A stretch of 64,000 bases of DNA from Trebonia sp963737285 (GTDB lineage Bacteria > Actinomycetota > Actinomycetes > Streptosporangiales > Streptosporangiaceae): assembly GCA_963737285.1 (NCBI GenBank), contig CAVTRT010000003.1, forward strand, positions 4,278,001 to 4,342,000, written 5' to 3'. Below, piece after piece: positions 53,940 to 63,000 of the stretch. The notes beneath the pieces are model-generated. The model was not told where the DNA came from and made no database searches. It worked only from the letters and a program-made list of their open reading frames with translations. The position numbers were made by a program, and so were the translations under genes. Each line of letters starts with the position of its first letter. Within the stretch, counting starts at the first letter, position 1.

Positions 53940-55826
53940 TCAGGCGTGGTAGGTGCTGCCCGCATCCTGGCCGAATGGTCCGGTGCACGCCCCGCTGTCG
54001 TGTTCGCCTGACGAGTCGCACTTGTCGCCGGAGGCGACGCTGCCCGTCCAGTCAGCCCAGCTGACCGGGTTGTCGTTGTTCCCCTGGTTCCAGGCATAGA
54101 AGGCTGACGGCCCGTTGTAGACGTTATCCGACCAGATATCGCCCTGGTAGAACGTGAGCTGGCTGGCGATCGCCCAGCCACCCGGCGAGGTGTAGGGGGC
54201 TGACACGCTGTACTCGCTGAACATGCCGTTCGCCCCGCAGTCCGGCCACGCCGACGGGACGCAGCCGGGCACGTCGGCCGGCTGGAAGTCGATCGTGTTC
54301 CCGGTCACGTGGACGTTCGCGGTCTTCCACAGGCAGCCGTCCCACCAGTCCCTGGCAGGCGACCCGGTGACCTGGCCGACGAAGCTGGCAGTGCTCAGGC
54401 GCGCGGTGGGGAGGTTGGCATGGCACGACGCGATCGTGTACGTTCCCTTATCCACCAGCGTGCAGGCATGGTCGAGCCCACTGGAGCAGTGCCGGTCAGA
54501 GTTCTGCCACAGGAAGACACCGCCACCGTTGTTGACGAGCGTGTTTCCGCTGATGACCGACTGGCCCCGGTAGGCCGGCTGACCGGAGCAGGAAGGCTCG
54601 CCGCAGGCAGGGACCCCGCCTTGCCCTGCCACGCTGCCGCTCTCGCTGACATAGATGGCCGGGGTCGGGAACTTGGAGTTGTCTAGCCCGATTGGCCAGC
54701 CGTTATCAGTGAAATAGTTGCCCGTGATGGCGAAGTTGTAGGAGATCTCCTCGATGATCCCCTCGGCGTCGTTGGCCGTGAAGTGGTTCCCGGTGAAGGT
54801 CGTGTTGGCGTTGTCAGTATCGACCCAGGCCCCGGGACCCCAGTTGTTGTGGATGTCATTGTCCTTGACCGTGACCCCGTTGGTCTCCCAGAGCTTGAAC
54901 CCGCCCTGGTTGCCGTCCCCGGTCACGGTCCCGCAGTGGGCATTCCGGTACCGGACGGGCACCGGGTCGTGGTTAGACCAGCCAACGGCCGGGTTGCTGA
55001 GCAGGCCCTCGAAGTCGCAGGTGTCGTTGTAGCTGATCTCGTTACCCTCAACGGTGACGTCATACGGGCCGCCGGTCAGCGAGTCACGGCCCCATGTGCC
55101 AGTGTCGGATGACTGGAATCCATACTGCCCGTTCAGCGTCATGCAATTGTCCTGAAGGGTGTTCTCCGCCCCGGCGATCACACCAGCGCCCGGCACGTTG
55201 AGCGTGATCGTGTCGTGCCTGAGCGTCCAGCCGGTGTTGGAGCTCTGGTTGATCGCCGCCGCGTCGCTCGCCGGCTGGAACTTCTCGATCGTCAGGTACT
55301 CGATCGTCACGCCGGGGGTGTTCCCGTTGGAGTAATTCGAGTCGAATGCCGTCTGCAGGCCGGAGTAGTCGCCGGTGACGGTGGTGGCCACCCCATGTGC
55401 GAGGCCGCCGACGAACGCGTCCTGCTCGTCCGCCTGGAAGGCACCCAGGTGCGTCCCTGGCAGCAGGTAGTAGACGGTGTTAGGGGCTAGCTGGTAAGCC
55501 GGGTAACTCTTGGCGCCAGTGGCGAGCACGTCACCGGAAGTCGCCGAGGGGAAGTCCGAGCCGGCGGTGCCGTACGTCGGCAGCCCGGGCGTGCCGCTGC
55601 GGTAGGCACCGGCTGCCCCGTCATAGCTGAACGGCGAGTCGAGAATCGAGTGTCCGCACACCACGCTAAGCGCAGCGGGGACCGCCGCCACGCTGACCGT
55701 AGCGGGCAGCAATGGCTGCTGCCCCGTTGACGACGTCGAGGTACATCCCGCGACCATCGCCAGCCCGGCCAGGGCCAGTGCCCACCGGATGCGCCACTGG
55801 TTCTTGTCGGCTATCACCTCGGCCAT
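53940..55826 (-). CDS. Beta-helix lipoprotein of the EPS operon
   Basis: The 628-residue protein has a lipobox LAMVAGC at about residues 19-28 after a basic start, so it should be lipid-anchored outside the membrane. A Ser/Thr/Gly spacer leads into a long parallel beta-helix with Asn-rich turns (VTVEGNEISYND, VTVKDNDIHNNWG, TFTGNHFTANDAEG) and many Trp/Asp in exposed turns. Several Cys pairs suggest disulfides. Its paralogue is at 2070-3868. It lies 43 bases after the GT4 gene, in the same operon as two PCPs and Wzy. Polysaccharide lyase, sulfatase-like or binding role are all possible; no catalytic motif is certain. Confidence 0.82.
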   Translation of the reverse strand: MAEVIADKNQWRIRWALALAGLAMVAGCTSTSSTGQQPLLPATVSVAAVPAALSVVCGHSILDSPFSYDGAAGAYRSGTPGLPTYGTAGSDFPSATSGDVLATGAKSYPAYQLAPNTVYYLLPGTHLGAFQADEQDAFVGGLAHGVATTVTGDYSGLQTAFDSNYSNGNTPGVTIEYLTIEKFQPASDAAAINQSSNTGWTLRHDTITLNVPGAGVIAGAENTLQDNCMTLNGQYGFQSSDTGTWGRDSLTGGPYDVTVEGNEISYNDTCDFEGLLSNPAVGWSNHDPVPVRYRNAHCGTVTGDGNQGGFKLWETNGVTVKDNDIHNNWGPGAWVDTDNANTTFTGNHFTANDAEGIIEEISYNFAITGNYFTDNGWPIGLDNSKFPTPAIYVSESGSVAGQGGVPACGEPSCSGQPAYRGQSVISGNTLVNNGGGVFLWQNSDRHCSSGLDHACTLVDKGTYTIASCHANLPTARLSTASFVGQVTGSPARDWWDGCLWKTANVHVTGNTIDFQPADVPGCVPSAWPDCGANGMFSEYSVSAPYTSPGGWAIASQLTFYQGDIWSDNVYNGPSAFYAWNQGNNDNPVSWADWTGSVASGDKCDSSGEHDSGACTGPFGQDAGSTYHA

Positions 55827-55869
55827 ACCTCCCTGCGATTGGCTGCGACCGCCGGACTAGCGACCGCGC

Positions 55870-57093
55870 TCACCTTGGTGAAGGACGGCTCCTACCCGCA
55901 GCCGCGATGGGGTTGGCGATCGCCCACTCGTAGATCTCCACGAGGTGCGACAGGCTCCGCTCGGGGTTGAACTTCTGCTCATAGCTCTCGCGCGCCTGCT
56001 TCCCGTAAGCCTCGTACTTCTGCGGCTGGGCGGCGACGTCCGCGATGGCGTCCGCGAGCGCCCCGGCGTCGGACGGCGGGAACAAGGCCCCATCCACCCC
56101 GCAGGTGACGAGCTCGATGAACGACCCGTGTCCGGACGCGATGACGGGGGTTCCCGCGGCCATCGCCTCGACGACGACGAGGCCGAATGGCTCCTCCCAG
56201 GCGGAGGGCACGATGACAGCGCGGGAGCGGGCCATCAGGTCGGCCACCTCAGCGCCGGGCAGCAGGCCCGCCACCTCGACGGACGGGCGGGTGGCCGCCC
56301 AGGCAGCCACCTCCTGGTCCATTGGCCCGGTCCCCGCAATGACTAGCCGCAGGCGCGCGTCGCCTGAGGCAGCCAGGTACTCGTCCCAGGCAGCCATCAG
56401 CACGGGCACGCCCTTGTTGACCGCCAGGCGGCCCGCGAAGGCGACCGTGTCCTGCTTAGTCACGACGCGCAAGTCCCGGCGCGGGATCATGTTGTGCCGG
56501 ACGAACATGCGATCAGCCGGAAGCCCGACGCCCCCGAGCAGGTCCCGCTGGGCGGCAGAGATGAACATATAGGCCGACACCAGCGACCGCCACGCCGCCG
56601 CGTGCACGGCAGCGGCCGCCGCGAGTGGCGCGCTGGCGGCCCGCGAGTCCCGGTAGCACCCGTGCACGACGCCCGGCAGTATCCGGCCAGCCAGGCAGTC
56701 ATGGCAGATCGCGCCATCCCGGAAGAGCTCTCCGGTGATGCAGCCGAGCCGGTAGTTGTGCACGGTGGCCACCAGCGGCACCCCCGCGTGCCGGCACGCG
56801 TGCAAGACGGCGGCGGACAGCAGCGGGAATGTGTTGTGCACGTGGACGATGTCCGGCCGCTGCGCCCGCAGTGCGGCCGACAGCTCCCGGTGAACCGAGC
56901 CGCTCCAGACGATTCGCGCGGGCAGCAGCGCCTTCTTCGTGGCCGGCCAGCCCTCGATCTCGTCGCTGTCCCGGCTGAAGTGGGTGACCTCATGCCCGGC
57001 CGCGGCCAGTGCCGCCGACTCCTGGTCAACGACCCGGCTCTCCCCGCTCGGCCCATTCGAACGCGGACGGTTATGCACGAGCATTATCTTCAT
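55870..57093 (-). CDS. GT4-type glycosyltransferase
   Basis: The 407-residue GT-B enzyme has VDQESAALAAAGHEVTHFSR at the N-terminus, VHNTFPLLSAA, and a C-terminal nucleotide-binding region with SAWEEPFGLVVVEAMAAGTP (the E-x7-E motif). A Cys pair (ICHDCLAG) occurs near residue 140. ATG at 57093 overlaps the Wzy stop (ATGA). Probably an internal sugar transferase of this EPS operon. Confidence 0.92.
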   Translation of the reverse strand: MKIMLVHNRPRSNGPSGESRVVDQESAALAAAGHEVTHFSRDSDEIEGWPATKKALLPARIVWSGSVHRELSAALRAQRPDIVHVHNTFPLLSAAVLHACRHAGVPLVATVHNYRLGCITGELFRDGAICHDCLAGRILPGVVHGCYRDSRAASAPLAAAAAVHAAAWRSLVSAYMFISAAQRDLLGGVGLPADRMFVRHNMIPRRDLRVVTKQDTVAFAGRLAVNKGVPVLMAAWDEYLAASGDARLRLVIAGTGPMDQEVAAWAATRPSVEVAGLLPGAEVADLMARSRAVIVPSAWEEPFGLVVVEAMAAGTPVIASGHGSFIELVTCGVDGALFPPSDAGALADAIADVAAQPQKYEAYGKQARESYEQKFNPERSLSHLVEIYEWAIANPIAAAGRSRPSPR

Positions 57094-58364
57094 GCCGGGC
57101 TTCTCTCCCCGAACGTTGGCAGGAGCAGCGAGGCGGCCATCGCGAGCTCGAGCAAGTACGCCGAGGCATCGGACAGGCCCGTCTCCGTGTATGACGTGAC
57201 GGCCAGGTAGGTGACCATGAACAGGGCGACCGCGGTGGCCGGGCTGCGGGGCCGCAGGTAGCCCGAGACGAAGACGAACAGCAAGCAGATGAGGCAGATG
57301 GACACGCCGACCAGGCCAAGGTCGTAGTAGGCGGCCATCCAGTTGCTGTCGATGGGCAGTCCGTTGAACCCCTTGTTGGACAACCCGTAGCCGAAGATGA
57401 CCTGGAACCGATCGCGCGGCGCGTTCAGCACCTCGTTCCAGACGATGGTGCGGCCGCTCAGGTCGCTCAGCTCGGAGGAACTCTCGCCGCGTTCCAGCCA
57501 GGTGGTAAGCACGCCGGAGAAGATGGTGACGCCGACGGATAGCAGGGCGCCGACGTACGCGAACAGCTTCCGGACCCGCGACTGGGTGCCAAACATCCGC
57601 ACGCCGGCCACGAAGATGCCGGCCAGGAGGGCGATCAGCTCGGTCCTGGTGTGCGTCATGTACAGCGTGACCGCGGCGATCAGCACTCCCGACAGGGTTG
57701 CCTTCCGGGACAGCTCGCCGCAAAACCACATCACTACGATCAGGCCGAGGAGCACCGAGGTGTAGTCCGACACCTGCACGGGGGTGATCGGCCAGAACTC
57801 CCCCGAGAGCCGGCCCTGCGCCATGGCCCGGGACGGCGACACAACGAGGCCCGCCAGCACCGTCCCCACCACAACCCACAGCGCCCCGATGTGACACCTG
57901 ACCAGCAGCAGGTCGCGGCGGCCGAACCACGGCGTCAGGAGCCAGAGGGTGGCGACGAACATCGTCAGGCGCACTGTCCGGTAGCAAGTGCTGGTGAAGT
58001 GCCCGGACGTGGGGTCGACGTTGGCGATGACCGCCGCGAAGCACAGCAGCAGGAGCAGGCACAGGAAGGCGTTCGGGCGGATGAGCCGCTTGGGGTTTAG
58101 CCGCAGCGCCAGCACGAACGCCACCGGCAGCGCTCCCTGCGTGACGCCCTTCCCGACGATCGACGGGATCGAGATGATCAGCGGCAGCTCATTCCAGGTG
58201 CCCTTGAAGAACGGGACCACGTTAATGAGCAGCAGCAGCCACACGATGAAGACTTGCCGACGGATGGTTCGCTCGCGTGCCTCCGGCGAGGGCAGCGGCC
58301 GCGTACTGGGCCACAGTAGTCGCCTACCTGTATGCGGCTGGTACGCGACGGTGGGGGCGCTCAC
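57090..58364 (-). CDS. O-antigen-ligase/Wzy-type polymerase
   Basis: The 424-residue protein has a basic N-terminus, about 11-12 membrane helices, and one large extracytoplasmic loop around residues 250-310 (TWLERGESSSELSDLSGR). It ends in a helix-rich tail (SYTETGLSDASAYLLEL). It should polymerise repeat units or ligate them to an acceptor. GTG start five bases after the PCP-2 stop; four-base overlap with the next GT4 gene. Tight coupling indicates one operon. Confidence 0.88.
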   Translation of the reverse strand: MSAPTVAYQPHTGRRLLWPSTRPLPSPEARERTIRRQVFIVWLLLLINVVPFFKGTWNELPLIISIPSIVGKGVTQGALPVAFVLALRLNPKRLIRPNAFLCLLLLLCFAAVIANVDPTSGHFTSTCYRTVRLTMFVATLWLLTPWFGRRDLLLVRCHIGALWVVVGTVLAGLVVSPSRAMAQGRLSGEFWPITPVQVSDYTSVLLGLIVVMWFCGELSRKATLSGVLIAAVTLYMTHTRTELIALLAGIFVAGVRMFGTQSRVRKLFAYVGALLSVGVTIFSGVLTTWLERGESSSELSDLSGRTIVWNEVLNAPRDRFQVIFGYGLSNKGFNGLPIDSNWMAAYYDLGLVGVSICLICLLFVFVSGYLRPRSPATAVALFMVTYLAVTSYTETGLSDASAYLLELAMAASLLLPTFGERSPA

Positions 58365-58369
58365 GAGCT

Positions 58370-60004
58370 CTAGCTCAGCTCGCCCGCGCCGAGCAGCGGC
58401 ACGGGATCCCCGATGATCCCCAGGCTCTCATCGGACTTGTCCGCCCCGACCAGCACCGCCCCGGCCAGCGACGTGCCGGACAACCGGACCATCTCGCCGA
58501 CGGCGTGCAGCCTCGTCCACGACGCAGTGCCAGCCGTCACCACGGCAACCGCGCTGGACGCCCAGGACGGGAGGTGGTCAGCGCCGAGTCCAGGGTCGAG
58601 GCTTGCCAGGGTGAGCAGCAGATCCGCTGATCCGCAGGCCGCGATGACCTGGTCGGTGAACTCCGACCGCTGGCCGTCCCCGCGGCCGACTGGGCCGAGC
58701 GGGGCGATGTCCACACTGTCCGGCACGGCCAGCACCACTTGGGCGGCGCCCGCGCTCGCCTGCCTGACTCCCGGTCCCTTCACGCCAAGCAGTGCGGCCG
58801 CCGGCGCACCCTCACAGATGTCGGCGAGCACGACCCGGCGTCCATCTTGTGCGAAGGACATGGCCAGAGCCACCACGGACAAGGCGGCGATGTTCAGGTC
58901 GCCGACTCCGATGACGGCAAGCGCGATTTTCCGCTCGCGCATGGGCATGACACCACGCAGGTGCGTGACAATCCGCTTGACCTCGACATCCCCGGCGGCA
59001 TCCAGGCCCCGCGTGGTCCTGGGCAGGCGCCCCTTCAGCCGCACGGGACCGACGCTCAGCCGCACTGGGGCACCGAGTGCACGCGCCACGTCATCCCGGC
59101 GCCGGAGCCGGTCGGAGATGACGGCGCCGATCGCCGCGATCGCCATTCCGATCACCAGGCCACCGATCAGCCCGTAGGCCGCGAACTCGGCAAGCTTCTT
59201 CGTCTTCGACTGCGGCTGCAACGCGGCAGGGTCGAGGACGACGCTCCCCGCGTTGGCCTGGAGCGTGGCGTCACCCGACGCCGTGGAGGCGGCGAGCGTC
59301 TGTACGGTCGACAGGTTGCTCTCCTCCTGCAGCAACTGGCCCTGGGCCTGCTTCAGCTTGGCCGACGACGCGCCCTGTGTCGTCAGGGCGGCGACCTTAC
59401 CTTGCAGGTTCGCTACGGCGTCCCGGTCGGCTGCCGCCTCATTGTCGAGGACGGCGACCTGCTCCTTCTGGACGGCTAGCTCCTGGCTCGCCCGGTACTG
59501 CAGGAACGCCTTGGCGATCGCGTTGGCCCGGGCCACCGCCTGCGTGCCCGACGGAGCGCTCGCCTCGATGACCAGGATCCGGTCGGTTACGACGCCCACG
59601 ACATAGGAGGCGGCGAAGGCGCCCACAGGCCCTGTGTCGCCGAGCATCTTCATGGCGAGCTCGGCCACGGTGTGGCTCTCCGCGATGGTCTGGTTGTCGA
59701 AGACGGCGCTCGCCGGGCTCTCGGTCGGGCCGTAGGTGAGCAGGACCGACGTTGATGCCTTGGCCTGGGGAGGGGCCTTGAGGTAGTAGCCGAGGCCGCC
59801 GATGAGCCCGACGATGGCCAGGATGCACCACAGCCGCGTGCCGCGCTTGATGGCCGCCCCGATGAATCCGAGGCCGACCAGGCCGGTCGCGATATCGGCG
59901 GGCTGCTCCTCCCCGAAGGTGAAGTCGTCAAAGTCGGTAACCCGCCTCGGCCGGCCACGGTTCCCGTTAACGGTGTGCATGACCGTCTGGTCATGGTCGG
60001 ACAT
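58370..60004 (-). CDS. Polysaccharide co-polymerase with degenerate ATPase domain, PCP-2
   Basis: The 544-residue protein has an N-terminal soluble segment, helix 1 near residues 58-75, a coiled region near 180-225 (AVQKEQVAVLDNEAAADRD), helix 2 near 265-288, and a cytoplasmic domain. At the P-loop site it reads GVGDLNIAAL, where Wzc/BY-kinases have GKS/T; the Walker A' site is VVLADICEG. It lacks a Tyr cluster. So it can act as a chain-length regulator but is unlikely to be a kinase. Start ATG directly follows the PCP-3 stop. Confidence 0.85.
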   Translation of the reverse strand: MSDHDQTVMHTVNGNRGRPRRVTDFDDFTFGEEQPADIATGLVGLGFIGAAIKRGTRLWCILAIVGLIGGLGYYLKAPPQAKASTSVLLTYGPTESPASAVFDNQTIAESHTVAELAMKMLGDTGPVGAFAASYVVGVVTDRILVIEASAPSGTQAVARANAIAKAFLQYRASQELAVQKEQVAVLDNEAAADRDAVANLQGKVAALTTQGASSAKLKQAQGQLLQEESNLSTVQTLAASTASGDATLQANAGSVVLDPAALQPQSKTKKLAEFAAYGLIGGLVIGMAIAAIGAVISDRLRRRDDVARALGAPVRLSVGPVRLKGRLPRTTRGLDAAGDVEVKRIVTHLRGVMPMRERKIALAVIGVGDLNIAALSVVALAMSFAQDGRRVVLADICEGAPAAALLGVKGPGVRQASAGAAQVVLAVPDSVDIAPLGPVGRGDGQRSEFTDQVIAACGSADLLLTLASLDPGLGADHLPSWASSAVAVVTAGTASWTRLHAVGEMVRLSGTSLAGAVLVGADKSDESLGIIGDPVPLLGAGELS

Positions 60005-61483
60005 TTATCTACTCTCCGTCGTCACTACGCCGCTGAAGCGGGTCGGCATCCTGTATTCCTCCGGGCGCGCGAGCTGCGGCTCGCGCCCGGTCGTCTCATC
60101 TGAACGGGCGGGGTTCGCGACCAGGATCCCCGCGATATCCCGGCCGTCCGCAGCGGCGCTCGCGGAGACTCGCACGAGTTGCTCCGCGGTAACCGCCCCG
60201 GCCGTCACCGCCAGCAGCGTCAGGTCAGCGCGCGTCGTCTCGGCCACCCGGGGCAACTGGCCATCGACGACCCCGATGGCCACCGCCAGCGCGCCACCCG
60301 GTACGTCCATCCGGGCATTGGTGGCCCGGCTGGTCACCCGCAGGTTCCGCACCGAGGCTGACTCCGCCCCGGCGCGCAGCGCCTCCACCGACTTGGAGGC
60401 CGCGGCGATCGACGCGGCCGTCGCGCTGATCGCGAGCGCCTCCGTCAACGGCGCGGGCTTCCGCGGCCTGCCACCAGAGTCGACGCGGCCAAGGTCGGCG
60501 CCGCCACCACTGCCGGGGCTACCACTGCCAGGGCCAGCACCGTTAGCGCCCGTGGCCCAAGCACCGGAGTCGGCACCAGCCGGAGCGCCCTGCTGCGGCC
60601 CGATCACCAGCGCGGCCTGGACGCCCTGCGCCGCCGCGAATGCCGCGAGCCGGGGACCGAGGGCCAGCGCGGTCTTGTCGGACGCCACGGACAGCACCGT
60701 GACCGAGCATCCCTCCGGCCGCAACCCGCCCTGGGCTCCCCGGACGGCGCCGGCGCCGGGGACCAGGTCGCACAGCACCTTCCGCAGTTGCCAAGCGTCG
60801 GCGCCCTCGGCCTCGGCGGAGCCCAGCAGCGTCGTCCAGCCGGCCGCGTCCGACGGCGCGCGCGCAGGCAGCGAGGCGATGACCGGCACGCCGATGGCGT
60901 CGGCGAGATCGTCGCGCAGCCGCAGCCTCCGGTCATTGCGCCCGATCCCGATGGCGGCGATGACGCCGGCCATGATGCCGAACAGCAGGCCGAGCAGCCC
61001 GGCCTCGCCCACCCGGGTGACCCGCGGCTTGACTACCGGCGTGGTCGCGGCCTGGAACACCGCGGCCGGCTCGCGACCGCCCGGGTTGCTCGCCGAGGTA
61101 ATGTACGCGACGTAGGAGCCGGTGACGGCGTTGGCGGCGGTCCGCACCCAGGCGGCGGACGATCCCTGGAGCTGGATCGAGAGCATCTGCGTCCACGCGC
61201 CGGAGGCCTGGACGTGGCCCTGCAGTTCAGCCAGCGACATGCCCAGGTCCGCCCGGTTCAGCGCGCCCGCGAGCACCGGGACACTGTCCACTACGACAGC
61301 CTGATAGTCCAGGTTGACGTCTGGCGACAAGACGACGAGGGTGTTGCTGGTGAACGTCTGCGGCTGAAGCATCGTGTGCGCGGCGTTCCCGGCCAGCCCG
61401 ATGAGCGCGCAGGCACCAAGAAGGACCTTGTGCCGCCACAAGATCCGCCGGGACCCCTTCAGGTCCAGCCTCTGCCTGCTCAC
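60005..61483 (-). CDS. Polysaccharide co-polymerase with degenerate ATPase domain, PCP-3
   Basis: The 492-residue protein has helix 1 near residues 17-36, an extracytoplasmic domain, helix 2 near 188-208, and a cytoplasmic Rossmann-like domain. Its P-loop site reads SVASDKTALALG, keeping a Lys-Thr but lacking the Gly residues. A Gly/Ala-rich insert lies near residues 325-345. I chose GTG 61483 (GAGGCCTT upstream); the frame extends to 62107 but only over the divergent gene. First gene of the PCP-3-PCP-2-wzy-GT4-beta-helix operon. Confidence 0.85.
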   Translation of the reverse strand: MSRQRLDLKGSRRILWRHKVLLGACALIGLAGNAAHTMLQPQTFTSNTLVVLSPDVNLDYQAVVVDSVPVLAGALNRADLGMSLAELQGHVQASGAWTQMLSIQLQGSSAAWVRTAANAVTGSYVAYITSASNPGGREPAAVFQAATTPVVKPRVTRVGEAGLLGLLFGIMAGVIAAIGIGRNDRRLRLRDDLADAIGVPVIASLPARAPSDAAGWTTLLGSAEAEGADAWQLRKVLCDLVPGAGAVRGAQGGLRPEGCSVTVLSVASDKTALALGPRLAAFAAAQGVQAALVIGPQQGAPAGADSGAWATGANGAGPGSGSPGSGGGADLGRVDSGGRPRKPAPLTEALAISATAASIAAASKSVEALRAGAESASVRNLRVTSRATNARMDVPGGALAVAIGVVDGQLPRVAETTRADLTLLAVTAGAVTAEQLVRVSASAAADGRDIAGILVANPARSDETTGREPQLARPEEYRMPTRFSGVVTTESR

Positions 61484-61732
61484 AAGGCCTCCGTATCGTA
61501 CGCCGTGCCTACAGGAGGCCGAGAGCCGCCATGTTGATACGCGATCCGCCAGGCACGCGATGCGCCATACGCGCCCGTATTCCATGATGCGGCCATCGGC
61601 ACGCTGTTCGCACGGCTGTGGCAGAAAGGTGACCGTACCATGTATCACCCGCGGCCTGCCGCGGGTCTCCTGACACGTACGGGAATATGCGGGGCAAGCA
61701 GACGAACTCCTCGGATGGAGAGGCAAACGACA

Positions 61733-62950
61733 GTGACGGCGCGACCCGCCCGACTGGGGCTCTTCGGCCTTCTTGGCTCGGGCAACTCCGGTAACGACGC
61801 ATCGATGGAGACAGTGCTCGCCTACTTCCGGGAAGAGCGCCCCGACGTGGTGGTCGATGCCATGAGCGGTGGCCACCCGGCGGTGCTCAAGGCCACGTGG
61901 GACCTCGACGCGATCCCGCTCTACTGGTACACGCGCTTCGCGGAGAGGGCCACCAAAATTCCGCAGCCAGTACTCAAGGCCATCGGCAAGGGCCTTGACG
62001 TCGCGCGGGTGGCCAACTGGGTCCGCAAGCACGACGCGGTGATCGTGCCCGGTGCCGGCGCGCTGGAGTCGACCCTGCCGCAGAACGCCTGGGGCTTCCC
62101 GCTGCAACTGCTGGTGCTCAGCGCCTCAGGCAAGGTCCTGGGCAGCAAGGTCGCATTCGTGAGCGTTGGCGCGGAGATCATCAAGCCGAAGGTGACCCGC
62201 TGGCTGTCCGATGCGACTGCCACGCTGGCCGCCTACCGGTCCTACCGCGACCAGAACTCCTGGGAGTCCATGCGCGACCGCGGCCACGATGTCTCCAAGG
62301 ACCGTGTCTTCCCCGACCTCGTCTTCGGTGTCCCGACCCCGCCCTATGAGCCGGGCGACCCGAAGGTCGTGGGCCTCGGCGTCATGAACTACTTCGGCGG
62401 CAACAACGACAAGGACCGCGCGGACGAGATCCACGCCGATTACCTCGCCAAGATGACCGAGTTCGCCACGTGGCTAGTCGACAACGGCTACGAGCTGCGC
62501 GTCTTCGGCGGGGACAGCAAGTACGACTGGGACATCGCGCGGCTGATCATGGCCAACGTGCGGGCCGATCGCCCCGAATTGCCGGCCAAGGCGATGATCA
62601 CCGCGGAAGTCAGCTCCTACGCCGAGCTCATGGAGTTCATGAACGGCTGCGGCACGATCGTCGCGACCCGTTACCACAACGTCATGTGCGCGCTGAAGCT
62701 CTGCAAGCCAACCATCTCGCTCGGCTACTCGCGGAAGTTCGCGTCGCTGGTCGGCGAGATGGGTCTCTCGGACTTCAACATGTATGCCGACCGCATTGAT
62801 GTCGACCGGCTCGCCGAGATGTTCCGCGAGCTCGACAAGCGCCGCGGCGAGGTCACTGACTTCATGATCGAACGCAACGCGGAGAACAAGCGCAGTCTGG
62901 CCGAGCAGTTCGCCCTCCTGGGCCAGGTTCTCCTGCCTGGCCCCAAGTAG
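61733..62950 (+). CDS. Polysaccharide pyruvyl transferase family protein
   Basis: The 405-residue protein starts VTARPARLGLFGLLGSGNSGNDASMETVL. It has DAVIVPGAGALES and, near the C-terminus, STAT-like ATRYHNVMCALKLCKPTISLGY. This matches the CsaB/PssM polysaccharide pyruvyl transferase fold, which adds ketal-pyruvate from PEP to sugars. GTG at 61733 has GAGAGG about nine bases upstream; an ATG at 61715 is possible. Divergent from PCP-3 across a 249-base promoter region. Confidence 0.87.
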   Translation: MTARPARLGLFGLLGSGNSGNDASMETVLAYFREERPDVVVDAMSGGHPAVLKATWDLDAIPLYWYTRFAERATKIPQPVLKAIGKGLDVARVANWVRKHDAVIVPGAGALESTLPQNAWGFPLQLLVLSASGKVLGSKVAFVSVGAEIIKPKVTRWLSDATATLAAYRSYRDQNSWESMRDRGHDVSKDRVFPDLVFGVPTPPYEPGDPKVVGLGVMNYFGGNNDKDRADEIHADYLAKMTEFATWLVDNGYELRVFGGDSKYDWDIARLIMANVRADRPELPAKAMITAEVSSYAELMEFMNGCGTIVATRYHNVMCALKLCKPTISLGYSRKFASLVGEMGLSDFNMYADRIDVDRLAEMFRELDKRRGEVTDFMIERNAENKRSLAEQFALLGQVLLPGPK

Positions 62951-62969
62951 CCACCGCTCCCACTACCAG

Positions 62970-62991
62970 GGGGCAGTAAAGGCGCTGCCCC
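62970..62991. terminator. Bidirectional hairpin between convergent genes
   Basis: GGGGCAG and CTGCCCC arms flank TAAAGGCG in the 50 bases between the pyruvyltransferase and the DUF4082 gene. The position suits termination in both directions, but no T-tract is present. Confidence 0.55.
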
Positions 62992-63000
62992 TTGGCCCGG

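Noticed and set aside
35612..61483. Active BY-kinases
   Set aside because: All three co-polymerases lack a standard Walker A and a tyrosine tail, so I name them as co-polymerases only.
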